DNA of 64,000 nt, taken from NCBI RefSeq assembly GCF_900106975.1, contig NZ_FNNU01000002.1, forward strand, positions 310,001-374,000, written 5' to 3'. The notes below the pieces were generated by a model. That model ran no database searches. It worked only from the letters and a program-made list of their open reading frames with translations, and had not been told where the DNA came from. Positions 1 to 13,134 of the stretch are shown piece after piece; positions within the stretch are counted from its first letter, which is position 1; every line of letters begins with the position of its first letter. Origin of the DNA: Pseudomonas kuykendallii. Its GTDB lineage: Bacteria; Pseudomonadota; Gammaproteobacteria; Pseudomonadales; Pseudomonadaceae. The translations under genes were made by a program, and so were the position numbers.

Positions 1-334
1 CTTCCTGGATGCGCTGGATCTCGGCGGCGTCCAGACGCGCCTCCACGCGGATGTCGCCGGTGGCCGGGCGGCGGAAGCGAAGTTTCATCTCCTTCACCAC
101 CGGGTAGAAGCGCTGGCTGTCGAAGCTGGTGAGAAAGAGTGCGCCGCCGGGCATTTCGGCGAGGGTGAAGAGGGCGCCGGCGTAAAGGCTGCCGATGTGG
201 TTCTGGTTGCCGGCCAGCGGTGCCAGCAGGCGGACGAAGCCGGGTTCCAGCACCTCGGCCTTGAGGCCCATGCGCTGGACGAAGGCGATCTTTTCCTCGG
301 TGAGCTGGCGGGCGATCTCGGCGGGCACGGGCAT
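1..334 (-). CDS. Hotdog-fold thioesterase-like protein (partial, C-terminus cut by window edge)
   Basis: The reading frame opens at an ATG at 334 (minus strand) and runs off the left edge without a stop, giving about 111 residues. The segment NQNHIGSLYAGALFTLAEMP resembles the central helix of hotdog-fold thioesterases (PaaI and YiiD C-terminal type), where an N/H-x-x-G-x-x-x-x-G pattern precedes the catalytic helix. It is followed by a strand-like stretch (VKEMKLRFRRPATGDI) typical of the fold. It would hydrolyse an acyl-CoA or acyl-ACP thioester, but the substrate cannot be told. It lies upstream of trxC in the same direction, with a gap of about 90 bases. The family call rests on motif resemblance only, and a related DUF4442 protein is the main alternative. 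Confidence 0.6.
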   Translation of the reverse strand, partial: MPVPAEIARQLTEEKIAFVQRMGLKAEVLEPGFVRLLAPLAGNQNHIGSLYAGALFTLAEMPGGALFLTSFDSQRFYPVVKEMKLRFRRPATGDIRVEARLDAAEIQRIQE

Positions 335-421
335 GGCGGACTCCTTCGGTGAGGTCCCCAGCCTAGCCGGCGGCGCTGACGCGGCAATGATCGCCGCGCT
401 CGGCGCCACTGACCGATGCGC

Positions 422-856
422 TCAGAGTCCCTGGCCGTTCAGCCAGGCGAGCAGTTGCGGCAGCGGCATGGCGCCGCTCTGGCGCGCGCTTTCGCGGCCG
501 TCGCGGTAGAGGATCAGGCTGGGGATCGAACGGATGCCCAGGCGCGCCGACAGCTCGTGGTTGGCTTCGCTGTCCAGCTTGCCCAGCCGGCAGCGCCCGC
601 GTAGCTGCGCGGCGGCCTGCTGGAACACCGGGGCGAAGGCCTTGCACGGCCCGCACCAGTCGGCCCAGACGTCCACCAGCAAGGGCAGATCGCCCTTGAT
701 CTGCCGGTCGAAATTGGCCTGGTTCAGTTCGAAGGGCGTGGCGCTGAGCACCTCGGCCTTGCAGTGGCCGCACTTCGGCGTCTCGCCCAGGCGCGCTGCC
801 GGTATGCGGTTGAGCCCGGCGCAGTGCGCGCAGGGAACGAGAAGGGCGTCGGACAT
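422..856 (-). CDS. trxC: Thioredoxin 2 (TrxC)
   Basis: This 144-residue protein is a cytoplasmic protein-disulfide reductase. It has the two-part layout of thioredoxin 2: an N-terminal zinc-binding region with two CxxC pairs (Cys9/Cys12 and Cys29/Cys32), then a thioredoxin domain with the active site WCGPCK at Cys68 and Cys71. A cis-proline segment (IRSIPSLILY) follows as expected. The length matches the family (about 140 residues, against about 108 for TrxA, which lacks the zinc fingers). The Cys-rich N-terminus supports this start. It probably reduces oxidised cytoplasmic proteins with thioredoxin reductase. It sits between the thioesterase-like gene and metY on the same strand. Confidence 0.93.
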   Translation of the reverse strand: MSDALLVPCAHCAGLNRIPAARLGETPKCGHCKAEVLSATPFELNQANFDRQIKGDLPLLVDVWADWCGPCKAFAPVFQQAAAQLRGRCRLGKLDSEANHELSARLGIRSIPSLILYRDGRESARQSGAMPLPQLLAWLNGQGL

Positions 857-923
857 GCCGCGGCTCCGTCGAAGGATGGTGATCCTAATGTGGAGCCGCG
901 GGCCGGGAAGTCAAGGCGACCGG

Positions 924-2201
924 TCAGCCGCGGGCCGCGGCCAGCGCCTGCCCGATGTCGGCGAGGATGTCGTCGATGTGCTCGATGCCGATCGACAGCC
1001 GGACCATGTCGCGCGGCACGCCGGCCTTCTCCAGTTCGACGTCGTCGAGTTGGCGGTGGGTGGTGGACGCGGGGTGGCAGGCCAGCGACTTGGCGTCGCC
1101 GATGTTCACCAGACGCACCACCAGTTGCAGCGCATCGATGAAGCGCGCGCCAGCGGCCTGGCCGCCCTCGATGCCGAAGGACAGGATGCCCGCCGGCTTG
1201 CCCTCGACGTAGCGTTGCGCCAGTTCATGCTCCGGGTGATCCGCCAGGCCGGCGTACTTCACCCAGCGCACCTGCGGATGGTCGCGCAGGTATTCGGCGA
1301 CCTTCAGCGCGTTCGCGGTGTGCCGTTCCATGCGCAGACCCAGGGTTTCCAGGCCCTGCAGGATGAGGAAAGCGTTGAACGGCGACAGCGCGGCGCCGGT
1401 GTTGCGCAGCGGCACCACGCGGCAACGGCCGATGAAGGCGGCGGGGCCGAAGGCCTCGGTGTAGGTGACGCCGTGGTAGGACGGATCGGGCGTATTGAGC
1501 AGCGGGAAGCGCTCGCTGTTCTGCGCCCAGGGGAATTTGCCGGAGTCGACGACGATGCCGCCGATGGAGTTGCCATGGCCGCCGATGTACTTGGTCAGCG
1601 AGTGCACGACGATGTCGGCGCCGTGCTCGAACGGCCGGCAGAGCACCGGGGTGGCGACGGTGTTGTCGACGATCAGCGGCACGCCATGGCGATGCGCGGC
1701 ATCGGCCAGTGCCTGCAGGTCGACGATGTTGCCGGCCGGGTTGCCGATGGATTCGCAGAACACCGCCTTGGTGCGCCCGTCGATCAGCGCTTCCAGGGCG
1801 GCGATGTCGTCGTGCGGGGCGAAGCGGGTCTCGATGCCGAAGCGCGGCAGGGTATGGGCGAACAAGTTGTAGGTGCCGCCGTACAGCTTGGCCACCGAGA
1901 CAATGTTGTCGCCGACCTCGGCGAGGGTCTGGATCGCGTAGGTGATGGCCGCCGCGCCGGACGCCACGGCCAGCGCGCCGACACCGCCCTCCAGCGCCGC
2001 CACGCGCTTTTCCAGCACGTCGCTGGTGGGGTTCATGATCCGCGTGTAGATGTTGCCGGCGACCTTCAGGTCGAACAGGTCGGCGCCGTGCTGGGTGTCG
2101 TCGAAGGCGTAGGAGCTGGTCTGGTAGATCGGCACGGCCACCGCCTTGGTGGTCGGGTCGGGGCTGTAGCCGGCGTGAATGGCGAGGGTTTCCAGTTTCA
2201 T
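924..2201 (-). CDS. metY: O-acetylhomoserine sulfhydrylase / homocysteine synthase (MetY)
   Basis: The 425-residue protein belongs to the Cys/Met metabolism PLP-enzyme family. It is expected to make L-homocysteine from O-acetylhomoserine and sulfide in direct-sulfhydrylation methionine synthesis. The N-terminus (LETLAIHAGYSPDPTTKAVA) and the phosphate-binding YTRIMNPTSD segment near residue 52 are typical of MetY. The PLP lysine is Lys204 in HSLTKYIGGHG. The long loop carrying GKFPW and the total length (about 425 rather than 380-400 residues) favour MetY over cystathionine gamma-synthase or MetZ. PAO1 has metY (PA5025) next to the same neighbours. No obvious riboswitch lies upstream. Confidence 0.93.
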   Translation of the reverse strand: MKLETLAIHAGYSPDPTTKAVAVPIYQTSSYAFDDTQHGADLFDLKVAGNIYTRIMNPTSDVLEKRVAALEGGVGALAVASGAAAITYAIQTLAEVGDNIVSVAKLYGGTYNLFAHTLPRFGIETRFAPHDDIAALEALIDGRTKAVFCESIGNPAGNIVDLQALADAAHRHGVPLIVDNTVATPVLCRPFEHGADIVVHSLTKYIGGHGNSIGGIVVDSGKFPWAQNSERFPLLNTPDPSYHGVTYTEAFGPAAFIGRCRVVPLRNTGAALSPFNAFLILQGLETLGLRMERHTANALKVAEYLRDHPQVRWVKYAGLADHPEHELAQRYVEGKPAGILSFGIEGGQAAGARFIDALQLVVRLVNIGDAKSLACHPASTTHRQLDDVELEKAGVPRDMVRLSIGIEHIDDILADIGQALAAARG

Positions 2202-2317
2202 GTGCGAGGCGTTCCATCGTGGCAGGGAAGGCCCTGAGCATGTCGACTGGAACGGCGGCGGGTCAATGCGTCCCGCCGCGCCCGGCTAAACCGTTTGCGC
2301 CTAAGGTTATGCCGCGA

Positions 2318-3295
2318 TCAACCAACCAGCGCGTTGTAGATGTTGTAGGCGCTGATCAGGGTGATCAGGCTGCCGATCAGCATCAGCAGGGTCTTCGCCG
2401 GCAGGCTCTTGCACAGCAGCGCGGCGAAGGGCGCGGCGAACAGGCCGCCGAAGACCAGGCCGGCGACCAGCAGCCAAGTGCTCGGCTGCCCGGCGAGCAG
2501 GATGAAGGAGGTGGCGCTGGCGATGGTCAGGAAGAATTCGGCGAAGTTGACCGAGCCGATGGTGGTGCGCGGGTCGCTGCCGGAGCCGATCAGGGTGGTG
2601 GTCACCACCGGGCCCCAGCCGCCACCGCCCGCCGCGTCGACGAAGCCGCCGAACAGCGCCAGCTTGGCGATGTGCTTCGGCTGGCGCTTCTGCAGCACGT
2701 GGCGGAACGCCTTGGCCAGGATGTACAGGCCCATCAGCAGCAGGTAGGCGGAGATGAAGGGTTTGAGCACCTTGCCGTCGAACTGGGTGATCACCACCGC
2801 GCCGAGCACGGCACCGATCATTCCCGGCACCAGCAGGCGCAGGAACAGCGACTTGTTGACGTTGCCCAGCTTGACGTGGGAGATCCCGGACAGGCCGGTG
2901 GTGAAGACCTCGGCGATGTGCACGCTGGCGCTGGCCGCGGCGGGCGAGGCACCGGCACTCAGCAGGAAGGTGGTCGCGGTGATGCCGTAGGCCATGCCCA
3001 GCGCGCCGTCGATGGCCTGGGCCAGGAAGCCGACAGCCACCGCGCTCCAGAACAGCGGGCTGTTCAGCGCGCCCTCGATGATCTCCAGGCCGCTGCTCTG
3101 GTGTTCGCCGAAGAACAGCCGCCAGGCGAGGAAGCTCAGCAGGCCGACCAGGATGGCCACCGCCAGCCACATGGCGACGCGCAGCACGGGATGGTTGATC
3201 GGGTTGGAAACGTAGTCCTCGACCGGCGGCAGGCCAAGGGCCTGGTGCTCGCTGTTGATCGGGCTGGCGGTAAGGTCTAGATCGCGGATTTTCAT
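2318..3295 (-). CDS. TSUP (TauE/SafE) family anion permease
   Basis: This is a 325-residue inner-membrane protein of the sulfite exporter TauE/SafE family, with about eight hydrophobic helices. After a soluble N-terminus of about 45 residues, the first helix (LRVAMWLAVAILVGLLSFLA) is followed by two half-repeats. The first contains FLAQAIDGALGMAYG and the second FGGFVDAAGGGGWGPVV, the paired glycine-rich signatures of TSUP proteins. Members move sulfite, sulfonates or other organosulfur anions. Its position beside metY makes a sulfur substrate attractive, but that is inference. It corresponds to PA5024 in PAO1. It is separated from metY by 116 bases and probably has its own promoter. Confidence 0.88.
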   Translation of the reverse strand: MKIRDLDLTASPINSEHQALGLPPVEDYVSNPINHPVLRVAMWLAVAILVGLLSFLAWRLFFGEHQSSGLEIIEGALNSPLFWSAVAVGFLAQAIDGALGMAYGITATTFLLSAGASPAAASASVHIAEVFTTGLSGISHVKLGNVNKSLFLRLLVPGMIGAVLGAVVITQFDGKVLKPFISAYLLLMGLYILAKAFRHVLQKRQPKHIAKLALFGGFVDAAGGGGWGPVVTTTLIGSGSDPRTTIGSVNFAEFFLTIASATSFILLAGQPSTWLLVAGLVFGGLFAAPFAALLCKSLPAKTLLMLIGSLITLISAYNIYNALVG

Positions 3296-3435
3296 CTAAT
3301 GCAGAAGCCGTCTGGGCGAGTGGTTGGCCACCCGGTGGCGCCACGATAGTGAGCTTTGCTTAGAGAGTCTAAGAATGATTCGGCAGGGTTATATGCGCTT
3401 TTGTTTGGACCCTGGGCTGGTCGAACCACTGCGGT

Positions 3436-4905
<1,470 letters not shown>

Positions 4906-4980
4906 TTAACACGTCGCGCGGCCGGCAGGGGCCTCGACCGTCCGATCGGCAGCGCCGCGCGGGCGCCGCCGAGTGCCGGA

Positions 4981-7900
4981 TCAGGGCTTGGCCGGCGGGT
5001 CGGCGGGCGTTTCGTCGGCAGCGGGCTGCGCGGCGGCGCTGCAGATTTTCTTCTGCGTGCCGTCGCGGTTGTTGAGGAACACGTCCATCTGCGGCACGCC
5101 GGCGACGTTGATGTTGTTCTCGCGGAACAGCTGGTCGATGCGCCGGTTCAGCTCGTCGGTGGCCGGGCCGCGGTCGCCGAGGTCGCGCACGTAGATCTTC
5201 AGCTCGTGGTCCAGGGTGGTGGCGCCGTACACCGTCAGTTGCACGGTCGGTGCCGGGTCGCGCAGCACGCGGGTGTTTTCCTGGGTCGCCTGGATCAGCA
5301 GCTTGCGCACCAGCGCCAGGTCCGAGCCGCGGTTGACGTTGTAGGTCAGCACGATGCGCGTGATGGTGTCGGTCAGCGTCCAGTTGATCACCTGGCTGGT
5401 GAGCAGGATCTGGTTGGGCACGATCACCGCCTTGCGGTCGCCGTCGGTGATGTGGGTGGCGCGGATGCGGATGCGGTTCACCGTGCCGGTGATGCTGCCG
5501 ATGGTGATCAGGTCGCCGATGCGGATCGGTCGCTCGAAGAGCAGGATCAGCCCGGAGATGAAGTTGGCGAAGATCGCCTGCATGCCGAAGCCGATACCCA
5601 CCGAGAGTGCCGCGACCAGCCATTGCAAGCGGTCCCAGCTGACCCCGAGGGTCGACAGCGTGATCACGAAGCCGAGCCCGGCGATGGCGTAGGACAGCAG
5701 CGTGGTGGTGGCGTAGGCGCTGCCCTGGGCCAGGCTCAGGCGCGACAGCACCAGCACTTCGAGCAGGCCCGGCAGGTTGCCGGCGAGAACCACGGTGATG
5801 GCGAACAGGATCAACGCGCTGAGCAGGTTGAGCAGGGTGATCGGTGTCTGCACGGCGCTGGCGCCGGTGCCGCTGGCATAGGTATAGAGCGTGATGTTGT
5901 CGAGGTAGGCGAACACGCCGAGCAGGTCGGCCCAGACCCAGTAGAGCGCGACGAAGAACACCCCGAGCAGGGCGACGCGGATCAGCCGCAGCGACTGCTG
6001 GTTGATCTGCTCGATGTCCAGCGTCGGCTCCTCGAGGATCTCGCCTTCGAGTCCTTCCTTGGCCTGGCTCTGGCGCTTGGCCAGGGCGCGCTGGTAGGCC
6101 AGGCGCCGCGCCGCCACCGACAGCCAGCGCACCGACATGGCTTCCAGCAGGATCCAGATCATCACCAGGTAAAGCGTGTCGATCAGGCGATCGGACAGGC
6201 GCAGCGCGGTGTAGTAGTAGCCGAAGCCGACCGCGAGGATCAGCGCGATCGGCAGGGCGATGATGGCCACGCCGATGATCAGGTTGACCGCCTTCTTGCG
6301 CGGCCCGCTGAGCAGCGTCTTGCCCAGCAGCCAGGCCATCAGCGCGTAGCAGACCAGCACCACGACGATCCCGATGACGTCCTCGGCGAGGGTCTCGGGC
6401 TGCACCTCGGCGATGCTCACCACCGCCAGCAACGCCATCACCACGACGCCGAGCTTGCGCATCTGCGCCCGCAGGAACGACACCTGCCGGCGCGCCCAGC
6501 GGAAGTGCAGCTCGGCCAGGCCACCGCTGTCGAGCACCCGGTAGGCGGTGTAGAACACCAGCCAGGCCTCGGCCATCTGGATCAGCGCTGAGCCCAGGGC
6601 GGCGTTCTGGCCGCGCGCGTCATAGCGCAGCGCCAGCCCGCAGAGCATCAGGAACAGGCTGCCGGGCAGCGCCAGGAGGATGTACAGGAACACCGCCAGC
6701 GGCGTGTGCAACTGACTGTCGTCCTTGTAGTGGCCGATGTCGGCGTGCAGCTTCTGCAACTTCTGGTGGATGAAACGGCGCCGCCAGAGCAGCACGCCGA
6801 TCCCCAGCAGCAGCGGAATGAACACCCACGGGCGGCTGCCGAGGCCGGCCAGCAGCTCCTGGGTCAGCGAACTCCACGGCACCCGCGCCACCTGGCTCTG
6901 CAGGTAGGACGGCGCCAGGCGCAGCCAGTCCAGCCCCAGCGGCTGATTGCTGGGAATCCAGAACATCTGCTCTTCGAGCGTGGCGCGCAGGCTCTTGGCG
7001 GTGTCCTGCAGCTGTTTCTGGTTGAGCTGCAGGTTGATCGCTTCGTTGAGCAGCGAGTTGAGTTCGGTATTGAGCTGGGCGAGCAGCTCGGCGCGGGTGT
7101 CGGCGATGCCCTGCAACGACTGGCGCAGCTCGGGGGTGACTTGCTCCGGCGGCTGCGCGGCGAGCAGCCGGTTGACGTATTCAGTAGGGCGGCCGAGCTT
7201 TTCGCGGCGCTGGTTGAGCTCGAACTGGTAGAGGCGCAGGTCGGCGATCTCGTCGGCGAGGTTGCTGTCGGTCTTCACCTTCGGCAGCGCCTGTTGCTGC
7301 TGGTAGAGAATCTTCGACAGCAGCAGGCTGCCCTTGAGCACGTTGATCTGCTCTTCCAGCGCCTGGTCGGCCTGGGTCAGGTTGTCCAGCTTCTGCCGGG
7401 CCTCGAGGTTCAGGCGATTCAGCTCGCTGAGACGGTCGGTGGCCTTGAGCAGGTAATCGGAAAGCTGCAGGTTCTCGCTGCTTTCCTGGGCCAGCAGGCT
7501 GTCCGGGCTGAGCTTCTGCGCTTCCGCCGACTGGGCCGCGACGGTCTGCTCGGACTGTTCGCGGCGCTTGTCGCTGATCAGTTGCTGGAGGTCGAGGATT
7601 TCCTTTTCCAGCCGTGCGATGCGCTCCTGCAGGAGGTCGCGCTGGGCGTTGCCGAGGTCCTGCAACAGGCTGTTGCCGGCCATCTCCTGGCGGCGCAGCT
7701 GGGTCTGCACGTCGAGTTGCGCCAGTTCCGCTTCGAGCATGCCGCGGCTTTCGGGGATCAGCGGCTTGCCGTCCAGCTTGCCGGTTTTCAGCGCGCTGCT
7801 GATTTCCTGACTGCGCGTCTGGTTGCTGCTGATCTCCGTCTGCGCGCGCTCGGGGCGGGTCTGCGAGGTGATGATCAGGCTGTTGGCGGCGGTGCTCGCC

Positions 7901-8298
7901 TTCTGCCACTCGTTCAGCTGGTTGCTGCGCTCGGCGATCAGTTGCTCGATCTCCGGCACCTTGCTCGCGGCGTAGCGCCTGGCGATGTCCACCGGTGTGC
8001 TGGCCTTGAGCTGCGCCAACTGATGCTGCGATGTGGCGATCAGGCGTGGCGCTTCGGCGAGCTGCTGCTTGAGGCTGGCCAGGGCCTGCTGGGTCGTGGC
8101 GCGCTGGTCGAGCAGGCTCAGGGTGCGTTCGAGGGCCTGCTGTACCGCGGCCTGGTCGGCCTCGGCGAGCTTGCGCTGGGCCAGGCCGTCGAGGTTCTGC
8201 TGCACGGCATCGCGCGACGGTGGTTCGGCATAGGAGGGGGAAACGCTCAGGCAGAAACCGAGCAGGAGGGCGAAAGGCAGGCAACGCAGAAAGGACAT
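4981..8298 (-). CDS. Large mechanosensitive channel, MscK/YjeP type
   Basis: This 1105-residue protein has a signal peptide (MSFLRCLPFALLLGFCLSVS, cleaved near SYA-EPPS). A long Gln/Leu/Glu-rich periplasmic coiled-coil region runs to about residue 480, followed by about eleven membrane helices in the MscK pattern. The MscS pore and beta domain near residues 890-960 is recognisable from GIGFGMQAIFANFISG, FERPIRIGDLITIG and VPNQILLTSQVINWT. It would act as an osmotic release channel; ion gating cannot be read from sequence. The C-terminus has the expected alpha/beta domain and a Pro/Ala-rich tail. It corresponds to PA5022 in PAO1. It is downstream of the antiporter gene on the same strand. Confidence 0.92.
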   Translation of the reverse strand: MSFLRCLPFALLLGFCLSVSPSYAEPPSRDAVQQNLDGLAQRKLAEADQAAVQQALERTLSLLDQRATTQQALASLKQQLAEAPRLIATSQHQLAQLKASTPVDIARRYAASKVPEIEQLIAERSNQLNEWQKASTAANSLIITSQTRPERAQTEISSNQTRSQEISSALKTGKLDGKPLIPESRGMLEAELAQLDVQTQLRRQEMAGNSLLQDLGNAQRDLLQERIARLEKEILDLQQLISDKRREQSEQTVAAQSAEAQKLSPDSLLAQESSENLQLSDYLLKATDRLSELNRLNLEARQKLDNLTQADQALEEQINVLKGSLLLSKILYQQQQALPKVKTDSNLADEIADLRLYQFELNQRREKLGRPTEYVNRLLAAQPPEQVTPELRQSLQGIADTRAELLAQLNTELNSLLNEAINLQLNQKQLQDTAKSLRATLEEQMFWIPSNQPLGLDWLRLAPSYLQSQVARVPWSSLTQELLAGLGSRPWVFIPLLLGIGVLLWRRRFIHQKLQKLHADIGHYKDDSQLHTPLAVFLYILLALPGSLFLMLCGLALRYDARGQNAALGSALIQMAEAWLVFYTAYRVLDSGGLAELHFRWARRQVSFLRAQMRKLGVVVMALLAVVSIAEVQPETLAEDVIGIVVVLVCYALMAWLLGKTLLSGPRKKAVNLIIGVAIIALPIALILAVGFGYYYTALRLSDRLIDTLYLVMIWILLEAMSVRWLSVAARRLAYQRALAKRQSQAKEGLEGEILEEPTLDIEQINQQSLRLIRVALLGVFFVALYWVWADLLGVFAYLDNITLYTYASGTGASAVQTPITLLNLLSALILFAITVVLAGNLPGLLEVLVLSRLSLAQGSAYATTTLLSYAIAGLGFVITLSTLGVSWDRLQWLVAALSVGIGFGMQAIFANFISGLILLFERPIRIGDLITIGSITGTVNRIRIRATHITDGDRKAVIVPNQILLTSQVINWTLTDTITRIVLTYNVNRGSDLALVRKLLIQATQENTRVLRDPAPTVQLTVYGATTLDHELKIYVRDLGDRGPATDELNRRIDQLFRENNINVAGVPQMDVFLNNRDGTQKKICSAAAQPAADETPADPPAKP

Positions 8299-8393
8299 GG
8301 CGGCGTTCGTGCGGCTGGAAAGACGGCGAGTTTAACAGGCCGTCGCGACCAATAGCCTCAGCCGCTTGCGATGATCCGCCATGCCGCTTCGGG

Positions 8394-10148
<1,755 letters not shown>

Positions 10149-10312
10149 TCCTCGGGCGGCGAAAACGACCGCCTCGAACGAGTACGGTCCGACCTATCTA
10201 TGCAGGTCGCATGCCAGGGATTCTAACCTGAGGTTTTGCGCCGCTGTCAAAAAATGTCCGGCGTTTTCCAGGCGGGCGGCGGAGAGGGGCGAGGTGCATC
10301 GCCGAAGGGGGA

Positions 10313-10337
10313 AAACGTCCCGCCGGGCGGGACGTTT
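10313..10337 (-). terminator. Hairpin downstream of the acyl-CoA dehydrogenase gene
   Basis: A near-perfect inverted repeat has 10-base arms (AAACGTCCCG and CGGGACGTTT) around a 5-base loop. It begins 19 bases past the acyl-CoA dehydrogenase stop when read on the minus strand and is followed by a short TTTT run on that strand. The short U tract makes it a modest intrinsic terminator. Confidence 0.55.
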
Positions 10338-10356
10338 GGGTGCGGGCGCGGGCTGG

Positions 10357-12159
10357 CTAGAACCAGGCCTCCTGCATGCCCAGGCAGGTGTCGTCGCGGG
10401 CTTCGAGGAGCGTCAGCGCCTGGTTGCAGCCCGGCACTTCCCAGGTCAGGAAGTAACGCGCGGCCTGCAGTTTGCCCCGGTAGAAGTCCACATCCGCCGG
10501 GTTGCCGCGGGCCAGGCCCTGCTCGGCGCGGATCGCCTGTTCCAGCCAGCGCCAGCCGATCACCGCATGGCCGAACACGTTGAGGTACAGCGCCGAGTTG
10601 GCCAGCGCCTGGTTGACCTTGCCCTGCATCAGGTCGCCGAGCAGCGCCAGGGTGACCGTCGACAGGCGCTGCAGCAGGTGCTCCAGCGGCTGACGCAGCG
10701 CGTTGAGCGACTCGTACTCGGCGGCGCGATGGCAGCAGTCGCCGATCAGCCGGGTCAGTTGCTTGAGGCCGGCGCCGTTGTTCTGCGCCACCTTGCGTCC
10801 GAGCAGGTCGAGCGACTGGATGCCGTGGGTGCCCTCGTGGATCGGGTTGAGGCGGTTGTCGCGGTAGTACTGCTCCACCGGGTAGTCGCGGGTGTAGCCG
10901 TGGCCGCCGAGGATCTGCACCGCCAGCTCGTTGGCCTTCAGGCAGAACTCGGAAGGCCAGGACTTGACGATAGGAGTGAGCAGGTCGAGCAGCTCGTGGG
11001 CCTGCTTGCGCTCTTCCTCGGTGGCGAGGGTCTGGGTGTCGTCGAACAGGCGCGCGGCATACAGGCCGAGGTCGAAGGCGCCCTCGACGTAGGCCTTCTG
11101 GGTCAGCAGCATGCGCCGCACGTCGGCGTGCTGGATGATCGAGACCTGCCCGGAGGTCGGGTCCTTGCCGTCCGGCAGGCGGCCCTGCGGACGCTCGCGG
11201 GCGTAGTCCAGCGAATACAGGTAGCCGGCGTAGCCGAGCATCACCGCGCCCATGCCGACGCCGATGCGCGCCTCGTTCATCATCTGGAACATGTAGGACA
11301 GTCCGGCGTGCGGCTTGCCGACCAGGTAGCCGACGCAGGCGCCGTTGTCGCCGAAGTTCAGCGCCGTCGAGGTGGTGCCGCGCCAGCCCATCTTGTGAAA
11401 CAGCCCGGCCAGCGCCACGTCGTTGCGCGCGCCCAGCGAGCCGTCGTCCTCGACGAGGAACTTCGGCACGATGAACAGCGAGATGCCCTTCACCCCGGGC
11501 GGTGCGTCCGGCAGCTTGGCCAGCACCATGTGCACGATGTTCTCCGACAGCGGATGGTCGCCCCCGGAGATGAAGATCTTGTTGCCCTTGATCCGGTAGC
11601 TGCCGTCGCCGGCCGGCTCCGCACGGGTGCGGATGTCCGACAGCGACGAGCCGGCATGCGGCTCGGTCAGCGCCATGGTGCCGAAGAAGCGCCCCTCGAT
11701 CATCGGCTCCAGGAAGCGCCGCTTCTGCTCCTCGCTGCCGAAGCTCTCGATCAGGTTGGCCGCGCCCATGGTCAGGAACGGATAGGACGTGGTCGCCGCG
11801 TTGGCGGCCTGGAAATGCGCGAAGCAGGCCTGGGACAGCAGCGTCGGCAACTGCATGCCGCCCTGCTCGAAGCTGCGCGCGGCGTTCAGGAAGCCGGCCT
11901 CGAGGAAGGCATCGACCGCCGGCTTGACTTCGGGAATCAGCTTCGCCGCGCCGTCGATGTATTCCGGCTCGTTCTCGTCGCCCTTGCGGTTGTGCGGGGC
12001 GAAGAACTTCTCGGCGATGTTGCGCGCGGTGCCGATAGCGGCGTCGAAGGTCTCGCGGCTGTGCTCGGCGAAGCGCTCGCGCTGGGTAAGGGCTTCGGCA
12101 TCGAGCACTTCGTAGAGCTCGAAAGCCAGGTTGCGGGAACTGAGCAGGGTCTCGGACAT
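10357..12159 (-). CDS. Acyl-CoA dehydrogenase (PA5020 type)
   Basis: This 600-residue flavoprotein is expected to oxidise acyl-CoA to 2-enoyl-CoA. The central FAD-domain signature [20 protein letters not shown] and the catalytic-domain segment [20 protein letters not shown] are clear. The C-terminal extension (about residues 460-600) is the four-helix acyl-CoA_dh_C domain of long 600-residue members. The start at 12159 is chosen because a strong GGAGG ribosome site lies just upstream and the N-terminus [18 protein letters not shown] is conserved; the open frame extends to 12723, but that stretch is the antisense of rlmJ. The gene is divergent from rlmJ. Chain-length preference cannot be told. 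Confidence 0.91.
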   Translation of the reverse strand: MSETLLSSRNLAFELYEVLDAEALTQRERFAEHSRETFDAAIGTARNIAEKFFAPHNRKGDENEPEYIDGAAKLIPEVKPAVDAFLEAGFLNAARSFEQGGMQLPTLLSQACFAHFQAANAATTSYPFLTMGAANLIESFGSEEQKRRFLEPMIEGRFFGTMALTEPHAGSSLSDIRTRAEPAGDGSYRIKGNKIFISGGDHPLSENIVHMVLAKLPDAPPGVKGISLFIVPKFLVEDDGSLGARNDVALAGLFHKMGWRGTTSTALNFGDNGACVGYLVGKPHAGLSYMFQMMNEARIGVGMGAVMLGYAGYLYSLDYARERPQGRLPDGKDPTSGQVSIIQHADVRRMLLTQKAYVEGAFDLGLYAARLFDDTQTLATEEERKQAHELLDLLTPIVKSWPSEFCLKANELAVQILGGHGYTRDYPVEQYYRDNRLNPIHEGTHGIQSLDLLGRKVAQNNGAGLKQLTRLIGDCCHRAAEYESLNALRQPLEHLLQRLSTVTLALLGDLMQGKVNQALANSALYLNVFGHAVIGWRWLEQAIRAEQGLARGNPADVDFYRGKLQAARYFLTWEVPGCNQALTLLEARDDTCLGMQEAWF

Positions 12160-12291
12160 GGGTACCTCCGGTTGGATCGGGCCAGTCTGGGCCCGCGAAG
12201 GCGCTCCGACCAGCACCATGCACGAGCGTGATGGAGGCGCAAAAGCCGCTGCCGGGGCGGTAGAATTCGCCGCCTGAGCCGAGGACCTTCG

Positions 12292-13125
12292 ATGAACTAC
12301 CGCCACGCCTTCCATGCCGGCAACCATGCCGACGTGCTCAAGCACCTGATCCTCGCCAGGATCATCGCCGCCCTGTCGCGCAAGGAGGCGCCCTTCGCCT
12401 ACGTCGACAGCCACGCCGGCATCGGCCTGTACGACCTGCAGGGCGACGCCGCCAGTCGGACCGGCGAGTGGCTGGCCGGCATCGGCCGCCTGTGGGATAC
12501 GCCGATGCCGGCGGCGATGGCCGACTATCGCGCCACCATCGCCGCCCTGAACCCGGCGGGCACGCTGCGCTACTACCCCGGCTCGCCGGAGCTGGCGCGG
12601 CGCCTGAGCCGCCCGCAGGACCACCTGCAACTGAACGAAAAGCACCCGGAAGACGGGCGCCTGCTCAAGGAAAACATGGCCGGCGACCGCCGCGTGGCGG
12701 TGCACCTGGGCGAGGGCTGGCACGTGCCGCGGGCGCTGCTGCCGACCCGCGAGAAGCGCGTGCTGATGCTGATCGACCCGCCGTTCGAGAAGGCCGACGA
12801 ACTGCAGCGCTGCGCCCAGGCGCTGCAGGAAGCCATCGCGCGCATGCGCCAGGCCATCGTCGCGATCTGGTATCCGATCAAGGACGAGCGCCAGCTCAAG
12901 CGTTTCTACCGCGACCTGCAGCAGAGTGGTGCGCCCAAGCTACTGCGCGTCGAGCTGCTGGTGCACCCGGCCGACGAGGCGCAACGCCTGAACGGTTCCG
13001 GTCTGGCCATCGCCAACCCGCCGTGGGGACTGGAAGAGGAGCTGCGCGAGCTGTTGCCCTGGCTTGCCGAGCACCTGGCGCAGAGCGAGGGCGGCTGGCG
13101 GCTGGACTGGCTGATCGAGGAGTGA
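12292..13125 (+). CDS. rlmJ: 23S rRNA (adenine(2030)-N6)-methyltransferase RlmJ
   Basis: The 277-residue cytoplasmic enzyme uses S-adenosylmethionine to methylate A2030 of 23S rRNA. Family features are the N-terminus NYRHAFHAGNHADVLKHLIL, the SAM-binding DSHAGIGLYDL, and the catalytic motif DPPFE (in LMLIDPPFEKADE near residue 161), the DPPF/Y motif of N6-adenine methyltransferases. WYPIKDERQL is also typical. Length matches E. coli RlmJ (280). The ATG at 12292 follows a GAGG-like ribosome site. It is divergent from the acyl-CoA dehydrogenase and convergent with the HD-GYP gene, only 9 bases apart. Confidence 0.94.
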   Translation: MNYRHAFHAGNHADVLKHLILARIIAALSRKEAPFAYVDSHAGIGLYDLQGDAASRTGEWLAGIGRLWDTPMPAAMADYRATIAALNPAGTLRYYPGSPELARRLSRPQDHLQLNEKHPEDGRLLKENMAGDRRVAVHLGEGWHVPRALLPTREKRVLMLIDPPFEKADELQRCAQALQEAIARMRQAIVAIWYPIKDERQLKRFYRDLQQSGAPKLLRVELLVHPADEAQRLNGSGLAIANPPWGLEEELRELLPWLAEHLAQSEGGWRLDWLIEE

Positions 13126-13134
13126 GGCCGCGGC

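Noticed and set aside
12160-12723. N-terminal extension of the acyl-CoA dehydrogenase frame
   Set aside because: The extra sequence is antisense to rlmJ; a strong ribosome site and the conserved N-terminus mark 12159 as the start.
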